A DNA stretch of 64,000 nt from Pseudovibrio sp. M1P-2-3. Its GTDB lineage: Bacteria; Pseudomonadota; Alphaproteobacteria; Rhizobiales; Stappiaceae. Position 1 is the first letter of the stretch. Each line of letters starts with the position of its first letter. A program made the translations under genes and the position numbers. Below are positions 25,998-38,400 of this stretch, piece after piece. The stretch covers positions 2,067,001-2,131,000 of the forward strand of contig NZ_JARRCW010000001.1 in the NCBI RefSeq assembly GCF_031501865.1. Reading direction: 5' to 3'. Under the pieces are notes generated by a model. It made no database searches and was not told the origin of the DNA. It saw nothing but the letters and a program-made list of their open reading frames with translations.

Positions 25998-27023
25998 ATG
26001 GCAGAGGTTAGCATTATAGGTTTAGATTTGGCAAAGCACAGTTTTCAAGCTCATGGTGCGGCACCAGACGGCAAGGTTTTATTTCGACGGAAATTGTCAC
26101 GCGGGCAGATGTTACCGTTCTTTGCCAAACAAGAACCTTGTGTTGTGGCAATGGAAGCTTGCGCTACTGCCCATAGTTGGGGGCGAGAAATTCGCGCTCT
26201 GGGGCATGATGTTAAATTGATTCCCCCAATCTATGTGAAACCATTTGTAAAACGTTAAAAAAACGATGCAGCTGACGCGGAAGCCATTGCGGAAGCAGCG
26301 TCGCGCCCCACAATGCGTACGGTTCCGATAAAATCAAAGGATCAGCAAAGTCGCGCCGTGTTATTCCGTAGCCGCGATCTTTTTGTACGTCAACGTACTC
26401 AGTTGATCAACGCCTTGAGAGCTCATTTGGCTGAGTTTGGCTGCCTCGCACCAAGAAAGGCGATACACGTTAAGAAACTGGCTGAGGCTTTGAATGCTCC
26501 GAACAGTGACCTGCCTCCTGTGGTGCTTCAACTCGGTCAGATCTACCTGGAGCAAATTGCACTGCTCACAAACCGGATCCAGTCCCTGGAAAAGCAGCTT
26601 CGAATAGAAGCGAACCAGGACAAGGCTGCGCAAAGATTGCAAACCATGCCCGGAATAGGGCCGATAACGGCCATGGCGGTTACAGCATTTGCCCCATCAA
26701 TGAGCACGTTCCGCCGAGGGCGGGACTTTGCCGCATGGCTGGGGCTTGTGCCAAAACAATATTCAACAGGGGGAAGGCAGATCTTGGGCCGAACCTCGAA
26801 AATGGGCCAGCGCGATATCCGAAGGCTTTTGATCATCGGAGCTATGGCACTCATTGGTGCTGCCCGGCGGACGGGGAGGCCAGAAAGCTTATGGCTTGGA
26901 AGAATGCTTGAAAGAAAACCAAGTATGGTGGTGGCTATCGCGCTTGCAAACAAAATGGCTCGTAGATTGTGGGCTATGTTGGTCAAAGATGAAGACTACC
27001 GAAACCTGTCCCCGGCTAAATAG
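25998..27023 (+). pseudogene. IS110-family transposase with one in-frame stop (IS110-II)
   Basis: ATG at 25998 (M-A-E-V-S-I-I-G-L-D-L-A-K) with AGGGA upstream. The frame is intact to 27023 except TAA at 26256-26258 (VKR-stop-KNDAADAEA), where IS110-I has VKSQKNDAADAEA. So one Gln-to-stop change (CAA to TAA is the simplest) broke the gene. DEDD residues: Asp in GLDLAKHSF, acidic residues in DAADAEAIAEA. C-terminal transposase_20: MPGIGPITAMA, AWLGLVPKQYSTGGRQ and SKMGQRDIRRLL. It is a relative, not a copy, of IS110-I. Confidence 0.87.
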
Positions 27024-27206
27024 GTGCTTCAGGACAGGTCCGTCGGGATGTGAGGAGGGCTTTGAGCAGTAAGGGTAAACGATCGACTAGATCCGACTTG
27101 GCATAACCAGTCTTTCGCACCGGGCAAAAAGCCCGCAAATGTGTATTGGAGCCAAGTTGCGTATCTCCATACCGGCCCGCGGCAAATGCAGCGCCGCACA
27201 ACGAGG
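27024..27206. other. Gap between IS110-II and IS3-A copy 1
   Basis: 183 bp, probably the IS110 3' end. It contains a perfect small hairpin CGGGCAAAAAGCCCG (27121-27135) without a T tract, so it is not a convincing terminator. Confidence 0.3.
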
Positions 27207-27263
27207 TGAGCCTCCCCCAAAGAAGTGGTCCACGTTTATGATTAGGAAAACGGAGGACTCGAT

Positions 27264-27542
27264 ATGGGAATCAAGAGACCCAAACCAGAAGAGATTGTCG
27301 TTAAACTGCGGCAAGTTGAAGTCCTGACGGGGCAAGGAATGGCGCGCATGGATGCGATCCGCCAGATCGGCGTTACCGAGCAAACCTATTACCGTTGGAA
27401 GAAGCAGTATGGCGGAATGGGTACGGAGCAACTCAAGGAACTGAAGCGGCTGCAGAAAGAAAATGAACGTTTGCGCCGTGCGGTCTCGGATCTGACACTG
27501 GACAAGCTGATCCTTACGGAGGCTGCAAAGGGAAACTTCTGA
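27264..27542 (+). CDS. IS3-family orfA (IS3-A copy 1)
   Basis: 92 residues: helix-turn-helix ([20 protein letters not shown]) followed by a leucine-zipper-like coiled coil ([28 protein letters not shown]). It binds the ends and, after -1 frameshifting near AAAGGGAAAC, is expected to fuse to orfB. Confidence 0.92.
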   Translation: MGIKRPKPEEIVVKLRQVEVLTGQGMARMDAIRQIGVTEQTYYRWKKQYGGMGTEQLKELKRLQKENERLRRAVSDLTLDKLILTEAAKGNF

Positions 27543-27586
27543 GCCCTGCTCGTCGCAGAGCCTGCATTAACCATATACGCAGTCAG

Positions 27587-28390
27587 GTGAAGGTTTCCGA
27601 GCGGCGTGTTTGTCGTGTTCTTGGTCAGCATCGCTCCACACAGCGTCGCTTCCCCAAAGGGCGAGCGGATGAAGATCAGCTGGTTGCAGATATGATTGAG
27701 CTGGCACGCCAATATGGCCGTTACGGTTACCGTCGCATTGCCGCTTTGCTCCGAGAGGCTGGATGGCAAGTGAACGATAAACGTGTTGAACGTCTGTGGC
27801 GACGAGAGGGGCTGAAAGTTCCCATGAAGCAACCAAAAAAGGGGCGGCTCTGGCTCAATGATGGGTCTTGCATACGTCTCCGGCCACAGTATCGCAATCA
27901 CGTGTGGTCCTATGACTTTGTCCATCATCGCACTGATGATGGCAGGGCATTCAGAACGTTGAATATTTTGGATGAGTATACGCGTGAATGCCTTGCTATT
28001 CGGGTGAAGCGAAAGCTGAATGCGAGCGAAGTCATCGATGCGCTGACGGACCTGTTTATCCTGCGCGGCATACCTGCCTATATTCGTTCAGATAACGGCC
28101 CGGAGTTCGTGGCGGAGGCGGTTCAAAAGTGGATCAAATCCGTCGGAGCCCAAACAGCCTACATTGAGCCAGGATCGCCTTGGGAAAACGGATATTGCGA
28201 AAGTTTCAATGGGCGAATGCGTGATGAATTATTGAATGGAGAAATCTTCTACTCGCTACATGAAGCTCAAATAATCATAGAACGCTGGAGGAAACACTAC
28301 AATACCAAACGACCGCATAGTGCTCTGGGCTACCGCCCTCCAGTTCCGGAAGTCATTATTCCGATAGACCAAAGGCCAACCATGCACTAA
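27587..28390 (+). CDS. IS3-family orfB transposase (IS3-A copy 1)
   Basis: 267 residues from the GTG at 27587, but the frame is open further left through [17 protein letters not shown], the start of the orfB part in the frameshifted fusion. The rve integrase core is complete: Asp in [15 protein letters not shown], Asp in IRSDNGPEF, Glu in [19 protein letters not shown]. The C-terminus ends [11 protein letters not shown] and a short tail. It is presumably functional. Confidence 0.92.
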   Translation: MKVSERRVCRVLGQHRSTQRRFPKGRADEDQLVADMIELARQYGRYGYRRIAALLREAGWQVNDKRVERLWRREGLKVPMKQPKKGRLWLNDGSCIRLRPQYRNHVWSYDFVHHRTDDGRAFRTLNILDEYTRECLAIRVKRKLNASEVIDALTDLFILRGIPAYIRSDNGPEFVAEAVQKWIKSVGAQTAYIEPGSPWENGYCESFNGRMRDELLNGEIFYSLHEAQIIIERWRKHYNTKRPHSALGYRPPVPEVIIPIDQRPTMH

Positions 28391-28424
28391 CTTTCAAAGC
28401 GGACCACTCAAACGGGGCTGCTCA

Positions 28425-28524
28425 GAGGCCTGACAGATGACCGCAACCGATCACATGCCAAAATTGCTCGAAAAACAACTTGCAAAACACGGGGCATCCA
28501 CAGATGCGAAAAATATTGTACGTT
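28425..28524. other. 100-bp spacer between inverted IS3-A copies
   Basis: Unassigned unique DNA. It contains ATG at 28437 followed by about 30 codons (MTATDHMPKLLEKQLAKHG...) that run into copy 2; it could be a gene remnant, but no family is recognised. Confidence 0.3.
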
Positions 28525-28951
28525 ATCGCTTCACCCGAATAGCAAGGCATTCACGCGTATACTCATCCAGAATATTCAACGTTCTGAATGCCCTGCCATC
28601 ATCAGTGCGATGATGGATAAAGTCATAGGACCACACGTGATTGCGATACTGTGGCCGGAGACGTATGCAAGACCCATCATTGAGCCAGAGCCGCCCCTTT
28701 TTTGGTTGCTTCATGGGAACTTTCAGCCCCTTTCGTCGCCACAGACGTTCAACACGTTTATCGTTCACTTGCCATCCAGCCTCTCGGAGCAAAGCGGCAA
28801 TGCGACGGTAACCGTAACGGCCATATTGGCGTGCCAGCTCAATCATATCTGCAACCAGCTGATCTTCATCCGCTCGCCCTTTGGGGAAGCGACGCTGTGT
28901 GGAGCGATGCTGACCAAGAACACGACAAACACGCCGCTCGGAAACCTTCAC
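28525..28951 (-). pseudogene. IS3-family orfB, N-terminal half (IS3-A copy 2)
   Basis: 142 codons nearly identical to copy 1 up to CLAIRVKR, then cut. Only the first catalytic Asp remains. It is inactive. Confidence 0.88.
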
Positions 28952-28995
28952 CTGACTGCGTATATGGTTAATGCAGGCTCTGCGACGAGCAGGGC

Positions 28996-29274
28996 TCAGA
29001 AGTTTCCCTTTGCAGCCTCCGTAAGGATCAGCTTGTCCAATGTCAGATCAGAGACCGCACGGCGCAAACGTTCATTTTCTTTCTGCAGCCGCTTCAGTTC
29101 CTTGAGTTGCTCCGTACCCATTCCGCCATACTTCTTCTTCCAACGGTAATAGGTTTGCTCGGTAACGCCGATCTGGCGGATCGCATCCATGCACGCCATT
29201 CCTTGCCCCGTCAGGACTTCAACTTGCCGCAGTTTAACGACAATCTCTTCTGGTTTGGGTCTCTTGATTCCCAT
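28996..29274 (-). CDS. IS3-family orfA (IS3-A copy 2)
   Basis: 92 residues, same as copy 1 apart from two or three substitutions. The frame is intact, but the element lacks its transposase core; it could only act as a DNA-binding partner or competitor of copy 1. Confidence 0.85.
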   Translation of the reverse strand: MGIKRPKPEEIVVKLRQVEVLTGQGMACMDAIRQIGVTEQTYYRWKKKYGGMGTEQLKELKRLQKENERLRRAVSDLTLDKLILTEAAKGNF

Positions 29275-29331
29275 ATCGAGTCCTCCGTTTTCCTAATCAT
29301 AAACGTGGACCACTTCTTTGGGGGAGGCTCA

Positions 29332-29492
29332 ACTCTGATGTGCGCAGTGAATGGACTCAAAGCGTTTTGCCAGTGCGGTGGGGTACTCTCTAGGGGGCAT
29401 ATTTAAGCCTGTTTTCGCATGATTTTTGAGAAAACCAAAGCCGTGTTCCTTGACTGGGAGGCAACGCAGCTTTGTCTTCTTATCTTCACGCT
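29332..29492. other. Gap downstream of the giant adhesin gene
   Basis: 161 bp between the IS3-A copy 2 end and the stop of the giant gene. No gene seen, and no clear hairpin terminator for the minus-strand transcript. Confidence 0.3.
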
Positions 29493-32400
29493 TTAGATGA
29501 TAACAGTGGACTGGTTCTCTCCATCGTCTACATTGAGAAGGAGGTTAGTTGCACTAGTTCCAATTGTCGCTGTCACCATAAAGTTCTCACCACCAGCGGC
29601 TCCATCCACATCAACGCTTAGTTGAGCTGCATTGGGGTCAAAACGCACATAGTCTGAGACATCTCCTGATACGTCAAAGAGCCCAGACAAATCAATCTTA
29701 TCTCCCTGGTCGAAGTTATAATCTAACAAAAGATCCTCAGCATCTAGGTGAGACAGAACAAATGTGTCGGCACCTAGACCTCCTAGTAGAGTATCAATCC
29801 CAAGCCCGCCATCGAGGACATCGGCTCCTGCTCTTCCAGATAGTGTATCCATGCCTAGCCCACCACTAATCTGGTCAGAGAAAGCTGAACCAATTCCCTG
29901 ATCATCTCCTGATCCCAGATCAGCGGAATACCCACTTGTTGCCAGATTAAGGTCAAGGATATCATCGCCACCAAGAAGGTTAAAAGCCTCTATTTCATCA
30001 TAGTTTCGAATTGGGTCCACAATGACTGCATCATTGTCTTCTGTACCAACAGCCACATCGTAGCTACTTTTTGTGCCGGACACATCTCCCAAGACATTGG
30101 CATGGGCAAGGTCATTACCTGTGTCAGTCATCTGAATGATATTTATGCTGTCTTCATTATCGACATAAAGTGTTCCCGTTGCACTGAATGACGCTGGGAC
30201 TACGCCATCATCGACAACATCATAGTTCATGATGAGATTACCCTCAAAACCATCCGCAATCTGAACCGTCCAAGAAGCCTCATTCGGGACTTGTGTTACA
30301 ATTACCTCGGGAGAGATTACTACAAAATTCTCAATATGTAGGTTGTTACCGTCTGGATCCGAGTAACTGGCAAGTATTTCAGCCTCACTGATTGTTATGA
30401 TACTGTCACCTGGCCTATCGATGAATAATGCTTCCTGTTCAACGGGTTGGCCATTAACTGCGAAACTAAAACTAAATGGATCAGAACTTCCCTCACTACT
30501 TATGGCTGATGCTTGGGCTGAGATGTCTCCATAGAAAACACCAGGAAGCATAGCGGTGAGAGTTGTCAGTGCGGTTATGAAGGCTGCTTCACTTGCGAAG
30601 GCACTCCTCGCAATAGTCAGAGCATCTCCTTCGGCATTCAGGTTACCTATATTGAAGGCCGTACCATGAGGAAGACCGGTGAATGATATGGTTACTTCGT
30701 CAAGTGTCTCCATTTCTGGACCGTTGCTATCAGTAATTGCAGCAGAAATATCTATAGGAAGGCTTAGAAGCCCACCTGTCTGCGCCTGATTCTCAGCAAG
30801 AACACTCAATTCGATATCCGGTGCAGGAACAACAGAGATTTCGAGTAACTGAGGTAACGACTCTTCCCTTGCACTGTCTGAACTTTGATCACTCACATCA
30901 GGCTCTGAAGAGACTGAGATCACCTGAAGGGATACGGTCGCACTGCTGTCAGGAGCGGGTTGGAAGCTGACTTGATTTATATGGTGGGCAGCTATGGTGG
31001 CCTGTGATGGTCCTGTAGCCACAAGATTTCCGCTAATGAGTATCTGCGCACCCTCTGGAATATCCCTAATGATGTATTCAACGATGTTTTCGTGAGGGTC
31101 CGTTACACTACCAGAAATATCAAGATCAACAGGAGTATCCTCGATAGTAGTAGCGCTATTGACTGTTACCAATGGGATGTCTGCATCAGGTAAAACTTTA
31201 AATAAGAAGTCTGCACTTGCTGTATTCGTATCACTGTTGCTTATCTCAAGCGAATTGACTGTCAGTTCAAGGCGGACTTGATCTGGCAGATCTTGATTTA
31301 AACTGTCCGGCGTTCTGGCATTTTCCTCAGTGAGATGTATCGTCAGGTTTTGATATTCCTCCTTTGTCATCGTGTAGCTGCGCAAACCATTCCCATCCAA
31401 GCCGTTATCGCTACCTACATTTATAGAGAGGTAATCAGGTACTCCTGACAAGGTGATGGTATGGACCTCCGATCCATCCTGGTCGGGTGTAGTCACAGAA
31501 ACCACGTCCTTAATGACGGCTGGTGTATCTTCTAAAGCAGTAATCAATGGCAGTTCATCGTTTACGTCAATTGCGGTCTGTAACGCAGGGTCAAAAGTGA
31601 TTACACCGGCATCAGCGACAGCCTCAACAGAAAGGTTGAGGACAGTTGTCGTGGTTGCCGTGTCACCGTTTTCCTCCATTGATGTCGCGTTGATTGTGAC
31701 GGGTATTTCACCATGGACATGAGCTGTGGGAATCAAAGCAAGCTCAGCGCCTGTACCGCTTATATTGTAAGTTAGCATTCCCCCAACTGAGCTGACCGGC
31801 ACAAGAGGTATCCCATTCGTTGCATCTACCATAACGCCTTGACTTGCATCGACAACAACTTCAAAGGAGGCCCCTAAGGTTTCTCCGGGATCAACAAGAC
31901 CAATAGATGCTTGAAAGAATATCGCTTCATCTTCCAAGCCGCCGTCTGAGTGCACTGTCACGGAGGGAGCATCTGCAACAGGTTCTACATAAACAGTTGT
32001 CACCTTTTCAACACTGTTAGAGAAACCGCAATGAGCATCTATGGAGAGGGCTGTGGTTGAGATACCACTCAAACCGTCATAGGCCGAGGTACTACTTGAG
32101 ACATGCTCAGGGAACTGAACAAAGAACTGTGTCGCATTGTCTACTTGGTCAAAGTTTACAAAGTAGGTTCCAGTCACAGGGTTGTAGCTTACGGCATCAG
32201 CTGGTTCGGCTCTTAATGTTGATCCGACAGGAATACCGGTGAACTGTACTGAACCGCCATCAGGAATATTAGCAAAATCCCCGCCGTAGTTGTTTAGGGA
32301 AATTGTAAACTGGGCTTCTTGATCTTCTATACCCGTAATTGCAGAGATTGTGACATCCGGAGGCACTGGTAAATCAGCAATATCACAATTGTCCCCACCG

Positions 32401-35400
32401 CCGCCTCCTCCGCCTGCATCAGCTACGCTCACGTAAAAGTCAGCGGCTGCGATCGCAACACCATCCAGTTGTGAAAAGTCTGCTAGCGGTGTACCCACTG
32501 ATATGCTCTCATCATCCTCGACTACAACGGCTGTCAATGTAAATTGATAGTCAGTCTGACCTGCTATATTCACCGGAATAAATTCAAGATCACCAATATC
32601 TGCAGCTGAAACGATAACCGCACCACCACCGGTATCAGTACCGTTCAAAAATGAAACAGAAGGCGTTCCTGTTACCAACCCACCGCCCGTGTTTACATCT
32701 GCAAGACTATCTCCGGTGATAATGAAGTAAAGATTTTCAGACCCGTCAAAGTTGATGCCATCCGGCATAATCTCTTGCATAGCGCCACCAAGGCGCGTTG
32801 CGTTTCCAGCAACTCCGCCTATCGCCGTATCCAGAAGGAATGCCCCGCTGTCATCACCAGTATATGCTTCGGATACACCACCGGCAGGGACACTTAAGGA
32901 AGGTGTATCTGCTACACCCTTCACATTGAATAGTAACCTACCACTTTCAGTTTTTGCAGGTATGCTTGGATCCGTTACCTCATTTACTGAATATTTAATG
33001 TCAATTATGAAGTCGTCATTGCTATCCTGCGCCGAGACAATGTAGAGATTGCCAATATCAGAGGAATCAATAATCAAATTCCCTGAGTTATTTGGAACAA
33101 TTTCAGTACCTGTCCCCTCAGGGTCACCTAAATAGAAATGAGGCGCTCTATACATATTGGGATCAATTAGCAGAATGACATCCCCAGTTAGCTGCTCTGT
33201 CGATCCATCACTAATATCAATCAAGTTTCCATCAAGACCTAAATTAACAGGCACGTCTTCGAGAATATTGAAGGTTTGATTTGGACTTCCTCCATCAATC
33301 GAAGGTGTGATCTCTATAAGCAGCGTACCTGTATCTGTTTGACCAGCAGCAGTGTTGTTCGCTTCACTGCTTATGACGAGGGCCTGAATGGTGGAGGAAC
33401 CATCTTCACTGCGTATCAGCTCACCAGTTACTTCATTAGCTGAAATAACACCAGAAAAATGCTCTGGAACACCGTACAGGCTTAGAGAAGACCATTGCCC
33501 ATCTTCCAAGTTCCATGTTGTCATTCCCGTTGTTTGATCAATGGAGACGAGCTTGGCTGGAATGGCTTCTCCTTGAGCATCATGATAGAAAGCAATAAGG
33601 CCAGCAGGAATGCCTGAGACGATTACGGAGTGAACTTCTTCGGACCCATCAAGATCAGGTGTCACCGGGTTCAGTGGAATATCAGCCCATCCTCCACTTG
33701 CATCTACAACAGCTTCTGCAATGGGAGAGGGAGCATCCAACTGAACAATATCCTCAACAGCAGCAACATCTATGTTGAGCGTAGTCGAAACAGTTTTCGT
33801 ATTGGTCGTTCCTCCATCACTGTCGCGCGCATCAATGACTTTCATCTCAACTGAGATATCACCAAAGAAACCTTCTGTGGTTTGTGAAGGCAAAGCATCT
33901 GCGCCATCTGCGTCGCGGTCATCGTGTTCGATAGGAGTCAATACCAAAGTACCGTCAAAGTCAGTAACTCCATCAACGAGTTTAATTTCCAGTTGACCAG
34001 TATTTTCATTATAACTGACAACATCAATCTTTATGCTGTCATCCCCAAAGATAGCAGGATCAACTTCTCCATGTTCTTGCTCGAGCCACTGGCTTGGAAC
34101 GTTGTTGACATATATGTAACTGATCCCCTCAGAGCCATCAAGATCAGGAGTTGAGCCCTGAATTCTTAGAGAAATTGAGGTATCTTCAAATATTTCCACA
34201 GTCGGAATTGCGTCACCCGGCTGGACGGACACACTATCGTAGACATCCTGTAATGGTGTTTCACTGAAGCCCTCTTCTGACGGGATCAGAGTAACCGTGA
34301 GATCTGCTTCCGCTTTTGGTCTTACATTAATCGTCGTATTGAAGGTTTGAATAGACGTATTATCAGACGTATCGTATTCGTGATCTCCTAGGTAAGTCGT
34401 AGGTGTTTCAGTTTCCTCCACTATAAAGTGGGAGGTCACACCCAATTTACCACTGAAGTTCTCAGGATAGCTTACTTTCAACTTTTCAACGAAGTTTTCA
34501 AATTGAGCATTTGTAACGTCGCTGGGCTGTGTAATTGTATAGCTTAGATTATTATCGTCACCGAAAGTGCGAGTTATTGTTCCAAAATTAGCGTTTACAG
34601 TTGAAAATAAATTCACATCCTCAGATAAACTTATGCTTGTTGAAGCCGTTTCTTCTAGGGAAATGCTGATATGGATGGAATCATAGCTCTCAGACCCATC
34701 GGTATCACGAAGTTCTATATTGTTGATTTTCAGGCGTGTACTGCCAACAGAATCAAGGTCTTCAGTGACATTTCTATTTGAAATACTAATAATCGGCGCA
34801 TCAACCACCGCGTCAACATCAATATCAACAACAACTTGATCAGATGTCTCTATGTTACTATTAAGATTGGTCGCAGTATCAATACTGCTTACTCTAGCTG
34901 TAAGCTCTCCTCCTGTTAGGGAGCTGATATCCAAATCGCTATTACTTGCGGGGGTGAGACGAAGGCTGCCATCCCAACTTGTCAGATCACTGTTGAAAGT
35001 TATCGTCAATTCTCCAGAAGCGCTGTCATAAAGTGCAGACTGTATATCGCTGGCGCCGTTTATAAACGATGACATATCTACTGTACTACCAGAGGATAAT
35101 TGCACCCAGCCGTCGGGAAGATTGGAGATAACCAACTCTTTCAAGCTTTCCGAACCGTCTGTATCGGGTGTGTATGCCTGTAGGTTCACAGTAAACGCTG
35201 TGTCCTCCTTGACAATTTGAGCTGTCCCTTGAGCATCATATGCAAAGACACTCATAGTCAAATTCGGTTCAGCAATAGGAAGAACGCTAACTTTAAACGT
35301 GCTAGTTGTTTCACCTTCATTTGTTTTCGCAAGGACCTCGGCACCAATTATGCCTGAGAAATGGGGACTAACTTCGGTGATTAGTAGAGATTGGGCCTCG

Positions 35401-38400
35401 TCAACCGTACCTGTCCATATGCTGGTTTGACTATCAAAACTACCGGAATTAAAGGTAAGGGTACTTGGTAGTCCTGTGAAGTGAACCTCAATGGGTTCAA
35501 TCAAGGTCTCGGATTGATCAGTATCAGTTACCGTTAATTCACTGATAAAGACAGGTATTACGACAGTGTCTTCAATAAGAAACTTGTCGAATGCCTTAAT
35601 GTCCACATCGGCGGATGCTTGAACGGTTATTGTCGCAGTTTCAGAGGTGGTTCCTTCAGGACTGGTTATCGTTGCTGTGTAGGAGATAGGGGCGTTAACG
35701 ATACCTGGTGCGGAGCTCGTCGTCGAAAAATCTTCCGGGAACGTAAGAGCCAGAGACGAAGCATCATTTGCAGAGCCTTTCCAACTCAGATTAGCTATGT
35801 CCAAAGTACCGGTGTTGGCCGTGGTACCATCAGGCAAACGGTTAAAGGTTATAGTGACAGTTTCTGGAGTATCGTCCGTTCCTTCCGACTCATCTACATC
35901 CGTAATTGCTGCGGACAAATTCAAGTCTACTGTAGTCCCACTTTCTACATTTCCATCCAGATCTTCTGTGGCAACTACATTGCTGGCGGTAAGGGATACA
36001 TCAGATTCAGTAGCGATATCGATACTAATAGGGGTGGTTTCAGAGGTCCCTTCATTTGACGTAGCTCCGATTATTCCACTAAGCGCTGTCTGCGGGTTTT
36101 GGGTAGAATAATCTGCAGGAAATGTCAGTGTCAGCTCATTGAATTCCTCTGGAGTTCCATTAAAAACAAAATAACTGTGCCCAGGGCCTCCAATTACCTG
36201 GCCCGCACTGACTTCGGTTTCAAGCGGAACATTATTCAAGACAACCCGAATGTTAAGGATTTCTTCTGAGCCATCACTATCACTTTGAGATACTGTGACG
36301 TAATCGGACAAAGTGATCGGCAACGGTGCATCTGTTTCCGTAACCATGATGGCTTGTGCATTAATGGTAATGTCATGCTGCGGTGCAACCGTAATAGTCT
36401 GAACAGTACTCACACTGCCCTCAGGAGAGGTAAGTGTTATAGTCGCACTTAGGTTTCCTTCGCCGGTAGAATAATCAGCAGGTAACGAGAAAAGAACTTG
36501 CCGGGCTTCGAATGCTGAGCCGATCCACTGGTTGGCAACCAAATCCAGCTGACCAACATTGGCGGTTGTACCAGCAGGCAAACTACTAAAATCAACAGTT
36601 ACAGTGTCTGGTGTTGCGCTATCTCCTTCCGAGCCATCACTATCGAAAATAGTTGCCGCAATATCGAGGGCGAAACTTGTTCCGCTTCCATACGCATCCT
36701 CTGCGGTATTGACATCTCCCGCGGTTAAACTCAGATCGGGACTTGCAATAACCTCGACACTTCCGGCAGCTGTTGTACTCCCCTCGCTCGAGGTCAGACT
36801 CGCCGTATAGGAGATAGGTTCACCGGGCTGCTGGGTAGTTGCATAAAGTTGCACATCATCGATAAGCGCACCTTGCTCCCCACCTTGCGAAAGTGTGGCA
36901 AATTCCAGCGTGTCGACACCGCCAGTGCCGGTGACCTTAAATTCATAGGGCGCCCATTCATTGCCGCCCAACCTGAGAGCCGTAATCTCTTTTCCGTTCC
37001 AAAGAACACTCATTGAATCACTGGTACGGCCATGGGCCGTCGCATAGAAGGAAAGCGTATAGTCAACACCATCTTCAGTCGTGATCTCTTGATAAATTCC
37101 CTGCGCCTTACCGCTACCTTCTTCCACTTCAAGGTATTGCTGTCCTTCAATAGCATCGATACCAAGGGCAGTATCATGGATGTTGATGGTTGTTCCGTTC
37201 CAGCCTTCTATGGAGCCTGAGAATTGCTGAATACTACCTTCAGCGATATCAGGTGTTTCAAAAGACCCATTCACAATGAGGTTGGCTCCTTGAACATCAT
37301 AGGGGGTCTGTGTTGAATAGTCCTGCGGGAAGGTGAGGGCGAGGCTGGAGGCCTCTTTGGCAGAGCCGGTCCAGGTCAGCGCGTCCACATCCAAAGTGCC
37401 GCCGTTGGCGGTGGTGCCATCGGGCAGCCGGTCAAAGGTGAGCGTGACTGTATTTGGTGTGTCTCCCGTGCCTTCCGACAGGTCCTGATCGGTGATCGCC
37501 GCCGAAATCTGCAGATCAACGGTGGCTCCTCCCTCCTTACTATCATCTTGATCCTCAACCCCGGACACATCAGCGGCGGTGAGGATCAAGTCCTGTTCAT
37601 GCTGCACGGTGATGGCAAACGGGATCTGATCACTACCACCCTCATCACTGGTGGCACTGAAGGTGCCGGTGATATTGCTGGCCGGGTTGGAGGTGGAATA
37701 ATCTCCCGGCAAGGCAATCACCAGATCCGCCAGAGTGCTGGCCGCACCGGAGTAGGAGAGGGTGCCGTTGACAATACCGGCCTCACTATAGATTTCGCCC
37801 CCGTCAGTACTGAATAAGGTTCCCTCCGGTACGCCGGACAAGGTGAAGGCAATGGTTTCCAAGGATTCCGAACCATCCAGATCGGTGGCCTGCGCTGTAA
37901 AGTAGTCCTCCAACCTGATTTCCAGAGGGGCTCTGCCACTGTCGGTCTCACTCAGGGCAATGGTGGCAATATTGCCAGAGCTGTCCACCACATCGGTGAC
38001 CCCCACCTCAACATCACCGGTAGCATGGAGCCTGAGTGTATAGGCGTTCGCAGTGCTTGTTCCCTCATTGGAGGTGGCTGTTATGGTCCCCCCAAGCGTC
38101 GTCTGCGGGTTGGTGGTGGAGTAGTCTGCCGGCAGCGTCAAAGTGAGGCTTGCCACTTCTGCTGGCGTGCCTGTCCAGCTGAATAATCCATTGACATCAA
38201 TAGAGCCGCTGGAGGCAATGGCTCCCGGGGGCACATTCCCTAGGGTGATGGTAAAGCTCTCCATAACCTCCGATCCATCCCTGTCAACGACAAAGTGGCG
38301 GGCGTACTCGGAAAAGTGGATCACAACCGGGCTATCGGTCTCGGATCCAAGGGTATAGTTCCCTGCAAACTCGAAGATATCCACGCTCGGTTCAATGGTG

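Larger units (their letters stand above)
27207..28424 (+). mobile_element. Complete IS3-family element (IS3-A copy 1, IS407-like)
   Basis: Left end TGAGCCTCCCCCAAAGAAGT, right end (reverse complement) TGAGCAGCCCCGTTTGAGTG, both continuing GGTCC: an imperfect terminal inverted repeat. Flanked by the 4-bp direct repeat GAGG (27203-27206 and 28425-28428), the duplication size expected for the IS407 group. Size 1,218 bp with both reading frames intact; likely mobile. Confidence 0.92.
28525..29331 (-). mobile_element. Truncated inverted copy of IS3-A (copy 2)
   Basis: It ends at 29331 with the intact left repeat (minus strand TGAGCCTCCCCCAAAGAAGT). Identity with copy 1 stops abruptly near 28524, so the 3' ~410 bp including the right end are gone. 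It differs from copy 1 by only a few residues in the coding part (e.g. ARMDAIR vs ACMDAIR, KKQY vs KKKY). Confidence 0.9.

Noticed and set aside
27121-27135. Hairpin CGGGCAAAAAGCCCG as a terminator
   Set aside because: No T tract on either side; more likely part of the IS110 end.
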